DNA of 64,000 nt. It comes from Pelargonium cotyledonis. Its lineage: Eukaryota > Streptophyta > Magnoliopsida > Geraniales > Geraniaceae. Shown one piece after another: positions 39,331 to 50,599 of this stretch. Numbering within the stretch: position 1 is the first letter of the stretch; each line of letters opens with the position of its first letter. The stretch covers positions 1 through 64,000 of the forward strand of contig JAYMTA010000018.1 in NCBI GenBank assembly GCA_036897625.1, read 5' to 3'. The position numbers and the translations under genes are program-made. The notes below the pieces were generated by a model. The model did no database searches. It was not told the origin of the DNA and saw nothing but the letters and a program-made list of their open reading frames with translations.

Positions 39331-41707
39331 TATGAGTATATTCTTCTGATTCTTTCTATCCAAATCCATTGTGCCTAGATTCCGTGAAAAGAGAGTTGTT
39401 TAAAAAAAAAAAAAGAAAGATTCTGGAGCTTTTTGTTTAGTAACACCGGGTCATAATATATACGGTACTGGATCTGAATCCTAGTAAATAAGGGTTTCAT
39501 TGGGGAAGCCCGTCGGAATAACGGTGTTCGTTCAGATAAGGATAACTGCCGTTGATAAACAGTTTAGTTGCCTATATGCCTTGTAAAAAAGAATTTATTG
39601 TAGTAGGGGGGTATATTATATAAAAAAGAAGCCCTATAAGGTCACGAAGTTCTTGGGGTGTATACCTGGTAAAAACCAGACAGCTAGTACGACGAATAAA
39701 ATTGCAGTCAATTAAGTATGTAATCAATTAGCTAATCAATGAGGTAATGAAGACTCTTATTATATAAGTGATTAAAAATGAGTACTTTGACTTTCCCTTT
39801 GGCTACCGCGAAAAAATTGTCTATGTCATGCCTTGGGATTTCAAGTACAAATAGAATCAAGTAAACCTTCTAGAGTATACAACTAGCCAAGTAGAAGAGC
39901 TGAGATATGCTCTAGCAAACCCAAGTCTTATCCGGGTTGAGTTCGTCTTTCTAGATATAAGTACTCTTGGAATCGAGTCTATATATTCTAAGGAAAAAGC
40001 TACATGCACAGGGATTCTAGCCTAATAACCTTATTAGAACAAATCTATATTGCTTAGGAGTTATTGAGATTGAATCTAAGTCGATGTCTTTCATAGAGAG
40101 CTTGAAGTAAATAAATGAGTAAGACAAACGCTTGCTTTTAAAGGTTAAGAATAAGTAGGCAAGCTTGTGTATGGGGATCCATCTATAAGACTAAAGACTC
40201 TCTATCTATCTCTCACTATTAGGAATTTAACTCCTATATACTAGCTAAAGCTAGCCTCTAAACTCCTAATACGTAATACTAATACCTATTAACTAATACA
40301 ACTATTACAGCTATTACAGCTAAGACCCATACACAGAAGAAGGCTACACTAGCTATCAGGATAAGTAGGACTCATATGAAGAAGAGTACGTTCGTAAGAG
40401 CTCTGAAAAAACTGAAGAGGAATGCTTTAGATTGGAAATCGCTTAGATAGAACTAATGGTTGCATCCAGAAAAATCTAGTGAGTGCTCCTCCAGAAGAAT
40501 GTTGGACAAGATAAGGTAATTCAAAATCATTTAGATAAAAAGAAATTATAATACTGAGTAAGTAGCTCATTAAAATACTCAAAAGATATGGTCTAATTTC
40601 CCTGGCTTTATTAAGGGCATGCCCCTACAAGAGATTAAGGAAAACCTGCAAGCGCTGTTGTAAGCGATCCTGTAATTATATAATACTGCTTGTCCTCTTG
40701 CCCACAACTCTAATATAATCTGCACTGGATAACAAAAGAGTCTAATAAGGAGTTTGCAGTCCAAGATTAAAGAGATTTTAACCCTCGTTTTGGCGTTATT
40801 TTCAAAGATTAGGGATTTGACCCTCAAAACATGAGGAAAACCCTTTCTAAGGATAAGGCAAACTACCCAGCTCGGACTAAAGCGGTCCATAGTTATAGGG
40901 CTTTTTAATATTCAGTTTTTCCTTCATTACAATATAGGGTTAATAAGGCCTTCTGAAGTGAATTACTCAGAATTAAATACTTTTATATTACGGAAAGCCA
41001 AAGGTTGTTATATAAGAACTCTTCTGTATTTTATGTACTTTTTGGTACGCTCTAAGGTTCAACAAGTACTTGATGTACGTTTCCTATACATTTCTTAGTT
41101 TTTGTGGAATCTTGGAAACTGGAACTTCAAAGAGCGGAATCAAACTCCTAATAGACTGAATAAGCTTCTCCTAAAAACCTCGCGGAACCGGTTAGGATGA
41201 CCCAGTTTCTTGTTTTGAAGTCTTAGGAGTCTTCCGATTGCTTATGCGAGGAGCTCTCTATCCTAAAAGAGACACACTAGTATTGTCCTAATTTCTTACT
41301 TCACAGCTTGTTAGAGAGAAAAGAATTAACAAAAACTAATTCTAATTATACACTCCGAATAACACTTTTGAGCACAAGAAGCTTTTTAAAAAGGTTTCTC
41401 TTTATAGATATTCCTAGGGGTTTCCGGAGTAGTCCTAAAACCGCGTAGCATAAAATTTAACCGGTGGTGTAGTATCCTTAAAGCCAACGAAAAAGAACTA
41501 CTGGATACTCTACTAATTAAAGGTATTCTCGAATAAAAAGACAAACATAGATTTTTGCTAAAAAAACTAAGTATTCTAGAAAAACTATAAGAAACTAGAA
41601 GCTACTTCTCCGAGAAAACTCTAGAATCTCTGTTATGCCCTCAGTGCTTTGTGGGTACCCGTAAGGGGTAGCTACTAGCGGTTTTTGTTACTAAGATTTT
41701 TCGGGGA

Positions 41708-41736
41708 AAGGATTCGAAATAAACTATCTTTTAAGG
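41708..41736 (+). repeat. short repeat, partner at 26,219-26,247
   Basis: GGATTCGAAATAAACTATCT followed by TTTAAGG is shared with 26,219-26,247 with a single difference. No gene or larger element is visible around either copy. Confidence 0.65.
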
Positions 41737-43652
41737 CTCCTCCGAAATAATGGGGACTCTCCTAGAAGGGAAAACGGACTAATTAAAAGGAAGCTCTAAA
41801 GTTGCACTAAAGCTACAAACCAACATGAATATCTGAACAATAAACAATAACTTGAGTAGTAGACTAAATAACGGGCCGCTTCTAACAAGAAGAATACTTA
41901 TAAAATCTCTCAAAAACTAAAGACCCCGGCTAATTATAAAGGGGTAATAGAGACTTCAAAACAAAAAGTCTTTATGGAATCTACTTCTTTCAACACCGAA
42001 AAGGCTCGAACCCAAACGAGAACTTCTTTGGATACGTGGAACCCCTTTGAGGATAATTTAAATTAGGAAGATACGAATTAGTATGAGTTCTTGTGAAGGT
42101 GTAACGTAAAAGAAACTGCTGCGCTATTTAAAACGAGAAATCTACCAAATTTGTTTAGGTTATCAGGGTCCCTAGTCCCCCAGTATCTTCTATATCCCTT
42201 TTTATACCGAATTATTCAACCCAAGGTTGCCTTTTTCAATAGTTATAAGAGAGTTCTCCCTACCTTGACACTTCACGGGAGAAGGTTCAATCTTACACAA
42301 AGCCCTATCTAATTAAGTGAAAGCCGTTGGACAGATACCCGACGTAACCCCCAGTTATACCAAAAAACTTTACCAAGCAGATAAGCACTTCACATAACAG
42401 CCTCCTTTTTCTTAAAATTCTAAGTTTAGCAAGGAAGTCTCCTAATCTTTCTAGATAGCTACCCAATAATTGGGTTACAAATAAAAGTCTCTGAGAGATT
42501 GACTACGAATACATATCAGTTAAAAGCGCCCTATAAAAACACTTAAAACCTTTAACCGAGACCCTAATTTTGTTCCTAAAAACTAGAAAAGACTCTTAAT
42601 TTAATACAATTTCTGTTTCCTGTTAAAAAGAGCTAGAGTACTTAGTATTTTTCGTGTTTAAATCTATGTTCCAAAGTCTGGGAGAGAAATCCCTACAGAA
42701 AGCCTGAGAGCAAAAACTTTATAAATATTTCAGTAGCTATAGCTTAAAATTTATAGTTACATCATTACTCATTCAGTACTTTTTTGCCAGATACTCATTA
42801 TAAAAGAAAATATTAGAGTGGTTAGATCCCAAGTTGCCGTAGTAACCCCTAATTCAGGAAGAGTTTCCCTATACTAAAGTAGATAGACCTTGATCTATTC
42901 CATGAAAATTTTATTGTGTCTTCTATTTTTAACTGAAGTCTTACAGAGCTTAGTTGGGTTGGGAGTTCTATAGTTAAAGGATAGCTTATGTCTCTGGGGT
43001 ACTGGGTTATCGCTATAGGACTCATCACAAAGCAAGGGAATATTCATTTAAGGAAACCTTAATACTTAAAGGGTTAGACTTTAGTATATTTAAAATGAAT
43101 ATCTATATGTCTCTATGATTAATCTTTAGTGCACAAGTGGGTCTCTCTCGACTAGCGAAGAGAAGCTTAATTAACAACAGGATTCACAGAAGGTTCTTTT
43201 CTCTGATTCCTCTGATATTGAAACCCAAAAATTAGATTGATACCCAAAGCATTGGATGTAAGGTAATGAGAAATACATGAATAAAACCCCACCAACAAGA
43301 TATATAAACGGGTGCTTTAGAGGTATATTTATATCGGATATCTATAGTATTAATATTTAAAAGTACTTGTAGTCTTGTAATAAGATAAGAGTAGGAATTC
43401 TAGTAACTAATTTTTTTATTTTGGAGTTCATGAAACCAAGGTCTAATATAATATAATATATTCCAAGAGTTCTTACTGTGGTTTTCTCAATTTGTGATCT
43501 GTTATTATATCTCCCTATTTTATAGGTTATATACTATTGCTTTTGCTACTCAACTAGCTGAAGCGAACCCGATGAGAGGATTAGAAATTGAGTTTCTACG
43601 TAGGAATTATCACAACAAGCAAGGTAGGTAAAGAACGCCCGTAGGAGAAAAG

Positions 43653-43732
43653 GGGGAGCCTAGCTGGCTTGAACCGTTGCACGCTGATTCCATGAACTAG
43701 TGCTTTACCTTTACCACTTGGGCTATAGTCCA
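43653..43732 (-). pseudogene. decayed trnQ-UUG-like tRNA
   Basis: On the minus strand the 5' half, TGGACTATAGCCCAAGTGG then TAAAGG, matches plant mitochondrial trnQ (TGGAGTATAGCCAAGTGGTAAGG) with small insertions. The 3' half runs parallel to trnQ through the anticodon arm to TGCAACGGTTCAAG. Where trnQ has the UUG loop, this copy has a loop with C instead of the universal U33, and the acceptor strands no longer pair. trnH is a weaker alternative. It is a relic, not a working tRNA. Confidence 0.45.
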
Positions 43733-44170
43733 TTATAGTATAGTACACTTTACTACTTTTTTGGGTATACAAGAAGATATAAATCTATTTCTATTTAAGT
43801 GATTCATAACTTAATAGTTTTTGATAAGTACTTAATATAATATTAATAAAGGAACTTAGTATACTTAGTATATAAATTCTAATTATACTCAATATCAAAG
43901 TCCAAGTACGTCTAGTGCTCTTTATTTTCGTAACATATGTCCGAAAAGTCAATCCAAAAGGAAAGTTTGCTATAGAAATAAGCAAGTTAACACTAGAAAA
44001 ATGACATAAATAGAGCTTACGAAGTAAGATTGTTTATATTAAAACTCATCTTTATGAGATTCTCGGATAGAGAGAATGAAAGTAAGGTACAAGATTCTTG
44101 GTAGTAATCTAAGATTTGCTTAGTAAAAAAAGTTTCAGTGAATACTATGTAGCAGCTAATGCTGTTTCAA

Positions 44171-44196
44171 GTACCCGGGTACAGACAATTTGTCTG
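44171..44196 (+). other. two adjoining palindromes
   Basis: GTACCCGGGTAC (44,171-44,182) is a perfect 12-bp palindrome. It shares its last base with CAGACAATTTGTCTG (44,182-44,196), a 7-bp inverted repeat around a single base. No gene or repeat boundary is visible nearby, so the significance is unknown. Confidence 0.5.
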
Positions 44197-45280
44197 ATTT
44201 GATAAGTGTTTATCGGATATCTCTATCTTAGCACTATTCTGTAATATCTTTAAGTATCCAGGAAATAGACCAACATGATTTACCTCTTATCGGGGTTTCT
44301 CTTAGTCTTTCGTTTGTGAAGACAAAATATGCTTTAGCGTAATAAAGGCTAATAGGCATTATAAAGCAAGTTAGATTTTTCAGAACCCTACAACACGCGC
44401 AGCACCTAACAAAAGCGGCAATTTTGGGGGCTTTCTTACTTCGCCTACTTTTCCTGACTTAACCTAGTTCTCAAAAAGATGCTCGTTCTAAGTGTATCTT
44501 GTCGATCCTTCGCTACGTTGCTAAACACACTTCGATCTGTCAAATTAATCCTTTATTTAGTTTCGCACCAAATAATGGAAGATAATAGAACTTTAGAGCT
44601 CCTTTTTTATAGAGAATTCTTGCTTACCGATTACCTAGTGACCCCGTTCTACAATATTCACAGTATAAACCCATGACCGAAAGTAATCCTAGTTATCCAT
44701 ATTTTTTTGTAAATATTTCATTAAAAAGAAAATCAGAATACTTACATTAGATAAATATAAGACTTACTCGAGAGTTTAAGGTTACCTAAAGCAATCCAAG
44801 AAAAATATCCAAAGCTTACTCACACAGGCACAAAAACTTACTTATATATTTCAAGAAAACACCAAAAGCACTAGAAATTTATCGAGGCGAAGCTCTAATA
44901 GAGTCAAAATATAGTCAAAATTCTCCGCAGAATTTCCCATTTTTCCGAAAAATATATATTATTGAGGGTTTAATTTGAATATTATTACATTTTAGTGGTA
45001 TGACTGGAATCTTAGTAAAACTCGCAGCTTGTCTTCTAGTTTCCAGCAGCAAACCCCTGAAACTCATTGCAAGTTAACCTGTATTAAATCGTGTGCTAAC
45101 TCCAGGCCACCCTAAATAAGAGAGGATAAAGCTTTACAGGAATACAATAATTACATTTAGTAACAAAACCAGGTTTTTAAAAGGGGTTATACTCAAAATC
45201 ACTTAATTGGAAATAGTAATGCAATTACTTATATAGAACAAAAAGCCAAACATTATGTATGGTAATAAGTTCTACTTGGT

Positions 45281-45387
45281 GGAGGAATAGCTCAAGGTTG
45301 GGTTGCTGTAGAAATAAAATAGCTCATCAAATTGGATTGTTAATCAACATATAAAACTCTGTTGTATCGTGGGTTCAAGGTCCCATA
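45281..45387 (+). pseudogene. second decayed trnS-GCU-like copy
   Basis: It begins GGAGGAATAGCT, like the 5' end of mitochondrial trnS-GCU (GGAGGTATGGCT). After a stretch expanded by roughly 20 bases it resumes TTGGATTGTTAATCAACATA, parallel to TTGGTTTGCTAAATCGACATA, then a variable-arm remnant ending TTGTATC, and a T arm with GTGGGTTCAAGGTCCCAT. The anticodon position reads GTT rather than GCT, and the T loop carries extra bases. It is clearly non-functional. It differs from the copy at 14,349-14,429, so the two decayed independently. Confidence 0.5.
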
Positions 45388-46383
45388 GTAAACTGTTAAA
45401 GGCAAAGATAAGGTCTTGCTTTTTAGGCTTTACACAGAGTATTCCTGATTCTTGTTATAGTTTTATTTAAGTCACAGTAGGATAATAGGAGCAAGTAGCC
45501 GTGGAATAAGGGTATTTACATTGTAGGCTCCTCGGTTTAGTTTAAGTCGACTGTGTAAACCAGGCTTGAAAAGCTTAGCAGGGGAAGTCGTAAAGGCTGG
45601 GTACATGTACATATTAGTATTTCCTAGAGCATAATCAATAGTATATTAGTTCTATATTGACGCTATGTACACACAAAAATTCGAGGGGAATCGTATCTTG
45701 TAACAGATATTTCCGTTTAAGTTAGTTGTCTATTAACTTCTGTACACCCCTTTTAGATCCCTCTTTCATCGATTAGCCCCGTATGTATTCTCTGGGATCA
45801 AAAAAACTAGAGTTAACTAGAAAGTTATGTATATAACTGGCCAGAGTTTCTTCCTCTATAAGTAGTGAGTTATATTCTTATTTACCCTTTTGCCCGAAGC
45901 ACTACATAATTTGGGATATTTATAGATATTTTCTTGTTCTTGGACTGCTGCCCTGTATAGTTTTTCCTTAAATTAGAACTGAACTTGCGACACTCAATTC
46001 ACATTTAATTACGAGGACACCATGCCCAGAAACTGCCTGTAGTTATATATGACTAAAACTCGGACCTCTTTTAAGAAGTTTTCCGGTCCCGGTCGGGTAG
46101 TATATAGCGCATTAACTTTGGAATGAACTACAAGAAGTCTATAACTTACATGAAAAATCCCTAAAAGTCAAAGGAACTCTCTTTCCTTACACTTATCTCC
46201 AAGAACCTATAGTATAAACCGAAGACTATCCGTGGTAAAATAAAAAGGAGTCAGGAGAGAATTAAACATCTTATTGATTGATAGTTGTCAAGAGGGGATT
46301 CCTCTACTAAGTCAATATAAAAAAGGGATTAGGGTAGTAACTTCTAACTTATACAGAAGGCACCCATTTATAAGTTCTTCTTT
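45388..46383. other. non-coding DNA up to the nuclear insert
   Basis: No gene was recognised. A minus-strand T-arm-like string CGCAAGTTCAGTTC lies near 45,980-45,993. At about 46,384 the sequence changes within an exon of the callose synthase copy. There is no splice acceptor just before that point, so it marks the left end of the copied nuclear segment. Confidence 0.55.
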
Positions 46384-47095
46384 CTCGGCAAGGCTTACCA
46401 GACAGCCGGAGTGCTATTTGAAGTTCTCTGTGCTGTTAATAAGACTGAGAAAGTTGAAGAAGTCCCTGCAGAGGTTGTGCCCATTTTTGCTACTTTTTTC
46501 ATATCTCTTTCAGAATGGCTACTATGAATTATCAACAATGCTTTTATACTGTATGATTTATCTCCACTGATGGCATTTGGAAGCAGATTATTGCTGCTGC
46601 TAGAGATGTCCAGGAGAAGACGGAAATCTACATGCCATATAACCCATTGGATGCTGCTGGTGCTTCTCAGGCCATAATGCAACTTGAAGAGGTACTGTAA
46701 ATTCTGCTCGGTAGCGGTGTTGTGTTGTCCACTATTTAATACCAGGGGGTTACTTTTATTTGTTTTCTTTCTGATCATACCAGGTTAAGGCTGCTGTAGC
46801 AGCAATATCGAACACACAAGGCTTAGCCTGGCCACCTGCCTTTGAGCAGCAAAGGCAGAGAACAGGAGATTTAGACCTCCTTGATTGGCTAAGGGCCCTG
46901 TTTGGTTTCCAGGCATGCTGTTACCTAATTTTTTATATTTTGATCTCTTATTGCTACTTGAATTGGTGTGATTGATATGTTAGTCTTTTCTGATAATTAC
47001 AGAAAGACAATGTCCGGAACCAGAGGGAGCATTTGATTTTACTACTTGCCAACAGTCACATAAGGCTCCACCCAAAGCCTGAACCTTTCAACCAG
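46384..47095 (+). pseudogene. CalS5 copy exons 1-4
   Basis: Exon 1 (46,384-46,473, cut at its 5' end) encodes 30 residues ending KTEKVEEVPAE. Exon 2 (46,587-46,691) encodes IIAAARDVQEKTEIYMPYN, then PLD; two residues (Ile-Leu of NILPLD) are missing by a 6-base in-frame loss. Exon 3 (46,784-46,912) holds WPPAFEQQ and LDWLRALFGFQ. Exon 4 (47,003-47,095) reads KDNVRNQREHLILLLANSH, then IRLHPKPEPFNQ. All four exons join in phase 0. The introns after exons 3 and 4 begin GCATGC instead of GT and end in AG, so both are GC-AG introns. This is the conserved soluble N-terminal region. Confidence 0.9.
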
Positions 47096-47418
47096 GCATG
47101 CACTGATCTTTCACCTCAAATTGTAGATACATAGCTTTTTCAAAATGCATAATATCTTCATCTGAGATCTAAGACACCTAAGATGTGGCTGTTGCATTTT
47201 TGGTGTAACTGAATTTAGACGTACATGTGCCTGTGTGAGCATGTGTATGTGCCCTCAAGTGTCTGTTAACTTGCCCTACTGTGTTTTACTAATTTAATTC
47301 ATATTAGATGAACATCTATATATTCAAATATTGAGGTTGGATTTCACATAATCTTTCCATGTATGTCGTTCAACACCTGAGCTGTAATTGAAGGGTTAAA
47401 TCCTTTTCTCTTATGTAG

Positions 47419-47989
47419 CTTGATGATCGAGCTTTTAATGCAGTAATGAACAAGCTTTTTAAGAATTACAAAACATGGTGCAAATTTTTGGGCAGCAAAC
47501 ACAATTTACGGTAAGACATAACAATTTGTGCATATACTTTTGTTAGAGTACCTTTTTGTTATACCTGCAAATTGAAGGATTAATTTTTAATGGAATGTTT
47601 ACTGCTAAAACATACAATTCGTATGCCATATAGGCTTCCTCAAGCTCAGCAGAAAATACGGCAGAGAAAATTGACATGGGCCTATATCTTCTGATCCGGG
47701 GAGAAGCAGCTAATGTTCGCTTTATGCCGGAATGTTTATGCTTTATTTTTCATAATGTGAGTCATGCTTATTCTTCTTTCTCACTTGCATTTTTAATAAC
47801 TTCCATGAAATTTTTTATGCTTATCCTAACAAGTTTCCATTATGCACTCAGATGGCATATGAACTTCATGGCCTGTTGGCTGGAAATGTCAGCATTGTTA
47901 CCGGAGAAAACATCAAGCCTTCTTATGGTGGGGATGAGGAGGCTTTCCTCCGGAAGGTTATAACACCTGTTTACAATGTAATTGAAAAG
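47419..47989 (+). pseudogene. CalS5 copy exons 5-7
   Basis: Exon 5 (47,419-47,510) encodes LDDRAFNAVMNKLFKNYKTW, then CKFLGSKHNLR. Exon 6 (47,634-47,756) encodes RLPQAQQKIRQRKL, then MGLYLLIRGEAANVRFMPEC and LCFIFHN. One base is missing before the MGLYLL codons, shifting the frame, and the usual Trp of LLIWGEAAN is Arg (CGG for TGG). Exon 7 (47,852-47,989) encodes 46 residues from MAYELHGLLAG to PVYNVIEK with no damage. Splice borders are normal GT-AG, and the 2+1 split codon between exons 5 and 6 is kept. Confidence 0.9.
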
Positions 47990-48072
47990 GTATATACTAG
48001 TGCAAATACCTATAATATCCTCAAACTTGTGATCTTTCTGTTCCAGACATGACAATTTTTATACTAAACCAG

Positions 48073-48528
48073 AAAGCAAAGGAGAGCCGAAATGGTAAAG
48101 CTCCCCACTCAGCTTGGTGCAATTATGATGATCTAAATGAGTATTTCTGGTTTTTATTCTCATACACTGTAGTTTATGTTGAACAATGGGCTTAAATAGG
48201 AGTTCTTGGGTCTTATATGATTTAATATTTGAATACATTATTCAGGTCACCTGATTGCTTTTCTCTTGGTTGGCCGATGCGTGATAATGGAGATTTTTTC
48301 AAATCAACACGTAATATCAAACGGGTATTCTTATATTCTAACTTCTACCTTTTCCAAAGTTCATTCAAATTAGTCAGTTCCTTACATAACTATAACTTCT
48401 ATAACAGGGAAGACAATCTTCTAAAAAACAACCTGCAAGAACAGGCAAATCAAATTTTGTTGAGACTCGAACATTTTGGCATCTTTTTCGAAGTTTTGAT
48501 CGACTTTGGACGTTTTATGGCTTTACAG
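48073..48528 (+). pseudogene. CalS5 copy exons 8-10
   Basis: Exon 8 (48,073-48,149) encodes KAKESRNGKAPHSAWCNYDD, then LNEYF, with the Trp codon split TG/G across the intron. Exon 9 (48,246-48,324) encodes SPDCFSLGWPMRDNGDFFKS, then TRNIKR. Exon 10 (48,408-48,528) encodes GRQSSKKQPARTGKSNFVET, then RTFWHLFRSFDRLWTFY. It has lost five bases before ALQ at its 3' end, so it is out of frame with exon 11. The NYDDLNEYFW and DCFSLGWPMR motifs are hallmarks of callose synthases just before the first membrane segment. Confidence 0.9.
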
Positions 48529-48641
48529 GTATTTAGAGAAAGCTAAGTAAAAACTAACAGTGAAGTGAGATATAGTGCTCCTTTTGTTTGGAACTTTGAA
48601 TTTTGTGCTCATAATCTAATATATAAATTCTTCTGTTGCAG

Positions 48642-48756
48642 GCAATGCTCATAATTGCATGGAGTGGAAGTCCACTTATAGATGTGTTTCAAAAGGACAT
48701 TCTGTATGATGTATCTAGTATTTTCATCACAGCAGCACTTCTTCGCTTCCTCCAAA
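48642..48756 (+). pseudogene. CalS5 copy exon 11
   Basis: It encodes 38 residues: AMLIIAWSGSPLIDVFQKDI, then LYDVSSIFITAALLRFLQ, ending with a split Ser codon (A/GT). This is the first transmembrane part of callose synthase. Both splice borders are canonical and no coding damage is visible. Confidence 0.9.
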
Positions 48757-49945
48757 GTATGATACCAGAGTGAAACTACTTAAATTTGTGAGAAAAGTCT
48801 GAATTTCATTTTAACTAATTCAAGAGATTTAGGAACATATATTCTGGTGTAATCTATAATTATATAAGCTTTTTGGATGTTTTTGCCTGTTGAGAATTAT
48901 TAGAATGAATCAGAAAATCTTATGCAGTCAGCATTTGAGTCGTGTATATATATGGATAGAGAGAGAGAGAACCAATCTGTCATTACATATTTGATCGACG
49001 TGACCATGTTTTTTGAATGATCGATGCAATATCTCATGGCTGAACATAGTACTACACTACTACTTTAAGAGTCAATATCTTACAGACGCTTCTCTGTGTG
49101 AATGTTTACCTATGATAATACAATAATGAAATAGAAATTTATGCTGAACCCTTAGGCCTTAGGGGACTGTTTAGTTTTCTAGGATGCAATTTCTCAACCC
49201 ATATCCGCAATGGTCGGCAATATTCTCAATAAAACATCAAAGGTTTATGGCATTTATGATTGCAGCTTCGTGTAAGCCTATCCTCTGGCTGTTATCTACT
49301 GAACTAATTACTGCTTTGAATCCCCATGTTTTGATTTGAAACAAGCTTCTTGCTTCAATACCAACTTTGTGTAACTTTTTATTTCCGCATTTAGTGCTGT
49401 GTACCACTGTGAAGCATTTGTTATGGTTTCTCATTACCCAATGGAAGACCATCCTAAAAATGGGATTCAAGAAGGAACCATTAGCCTCTGAATTACAGTG
49501 CTCTTTGGTTGTGTTATTATATTTTAATGTTAACACATTTTTGAAGATAATTGATTGCAGCGTATTTGTACTATATAACCATTGCATGTACTTAGTAGAA
49601 TTTTCTTACCTAAGCCCTTACTAATATAGACAATACAGAAAGAATATCATATTCTGGAATGTTGCCAAGAGGAATTTTTTTCTATTCTTGGTTGAAAGTA
49701 CTTTGAATTTTGCTTTTACCATTAGGCATTCCAGCATTTCTCCTGTGCATCTTGTGGCAAATATAGTTGTTTTGGAGCTTGCTGCAGAATTTTGTGATAA
49801 TTGAATAAAGGATGCTTGATTGTTTTGGCATATATGAAGCTTGTATAGCCTTGGTTTACCTCTTTCAAATTGTGGAATTGAATTGTGGGCAATGTCTCCA
49901 ATTGACCCTTCTCATATCGATTTCTTTTCTCCCCATCTTATATAG
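48757..49945 (+). other. long CalS5 intron (1.19 kb)
   Basis: This intron runs from GTATGA to TATAG. It has plant-intron character: T-rich, with few long runs of any one motif. It contains a short TA run and a GA run near 48,944-48,971. Open frames in it, including one on each strand over 49.24-49.62 kb, have no recognisable product and I take them as chance. No transposable element could be identified. Confidence 0.7.
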
Positions 49946-50280
49946 GTACTTTGGACCTTGTTGTGAACTTCCCGGGATATCATAGGTGGAACTTCACTGA
50001 TGTGCTAAGAAACATTTTCAAGATAATTGTTAGTTTTGCATGGGTCATCATTCTTCCAGTACTTTACGTTCATTCCTCCACAGCTGCTCCTGAAAAGTTT
50101 GGAGATTCGCTCTCATTTATTGGTCATATAAAGGGTGCTTCACCTTTATATATGATGGCCGTGGCAATATATTTGCTTCCTAATGCGCTAGCAGCTGTTT
50201 TCTTCATTTTCCCAATGCTCCGACGATGGATTGAGAACTCAGACTGGCTTATCATTAGGTTCCTCTTGTGGTGGTCACAG
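49946..50280 (+). pseudogene. CalS5 copy exon 12 (largest)
   Basis: This 335-bp exon encodes 111 residues: (S)TLDLVVNFPGYHRWNFTD, then VLRNIFKIIVSFAWVIILPV, and later SPLYMMAVAIYLLPNALAAV and RRWIENSDWLIIRFLLWWSQ. It spans several hydrophobic membrane segments. It is fully open, with intact splice borders (acceptor TATAG, donor GTATCC). The frame happens to stay open past the donor, which is intron read-through and not part of the protein. Confidence 0.92.
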
Positions 50281-50599
50281 GTATCCATGCTAATCTGTCT
50301 CTCTTCTTTGCTCCATTCTCATGCACGTTCATTATCATGGTTTGTTGGGCTTGCTTTTTGACTTTAGTTTTCTTGCCTCTTGTATGTCCATTACAAAGGT
50401 AAGGACTGTAGTAAATTTCTTTTATTATAAATAAAAGAAACTATTGGAGAAGATAGATTATGTTCTCTGTTCTTAATTAAGTAGTTATTTCTATTTTCTA
50501 AGTCCAATGCTAGTCTTCCCGTTTTCCTAAATCTTGTAGGCTGATTTCCTGTCACGACCTTTCCAGTTGAACAAACTTGTCACCATTTCTTTTCACTAA

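Larger units (their letters stand above)
36423..43652. other. AT-rich non-coding DNA, no gene seen
   Basis: No gene was recognised. It includes a tRNA-like scrap (39,255-39,330), a repeat shared with 26.2 kb (41,708-41,736), an A run near 39,403-39,414, short TATAA tandem runs near 36,535-36,552 and 43,445-43,460, and a C/T/A-rich low-complexity stretch at about 40,200-40,330 built from CTATTACAG-like and TACTAATAC-like words. A segment at 39,701-39,735 (GCAGTCAATTAAGTATG) resembles 54,549-54,580. Confidence 0.5.

Noticed and set aside
40200-40330. Low-complexity CTATTACAG/TACTAATAC stretch as a tandem repeat array
   Set aside because: The words recur but without constant period or length, so it is low-complexity DNA rather than a defined array.
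46395-46778. 127-codon minus-strand frame
   Set aside because: It lies antisense over exons 1-2 of the callose synthase copy, so it is a shadow frame.
47676-48055. Separate frames over 47.7-48.05 kb on both strands
   Set aside because: The plus-strand ones are parts of CalS5 exons 6-7 running into introns; the minus-strand one is their shadow.
49237-49624. 116- and 85-codon frames on opposite strands
   Set aside because: Both lie in one callose synthase intron and encode nothing recognisable.
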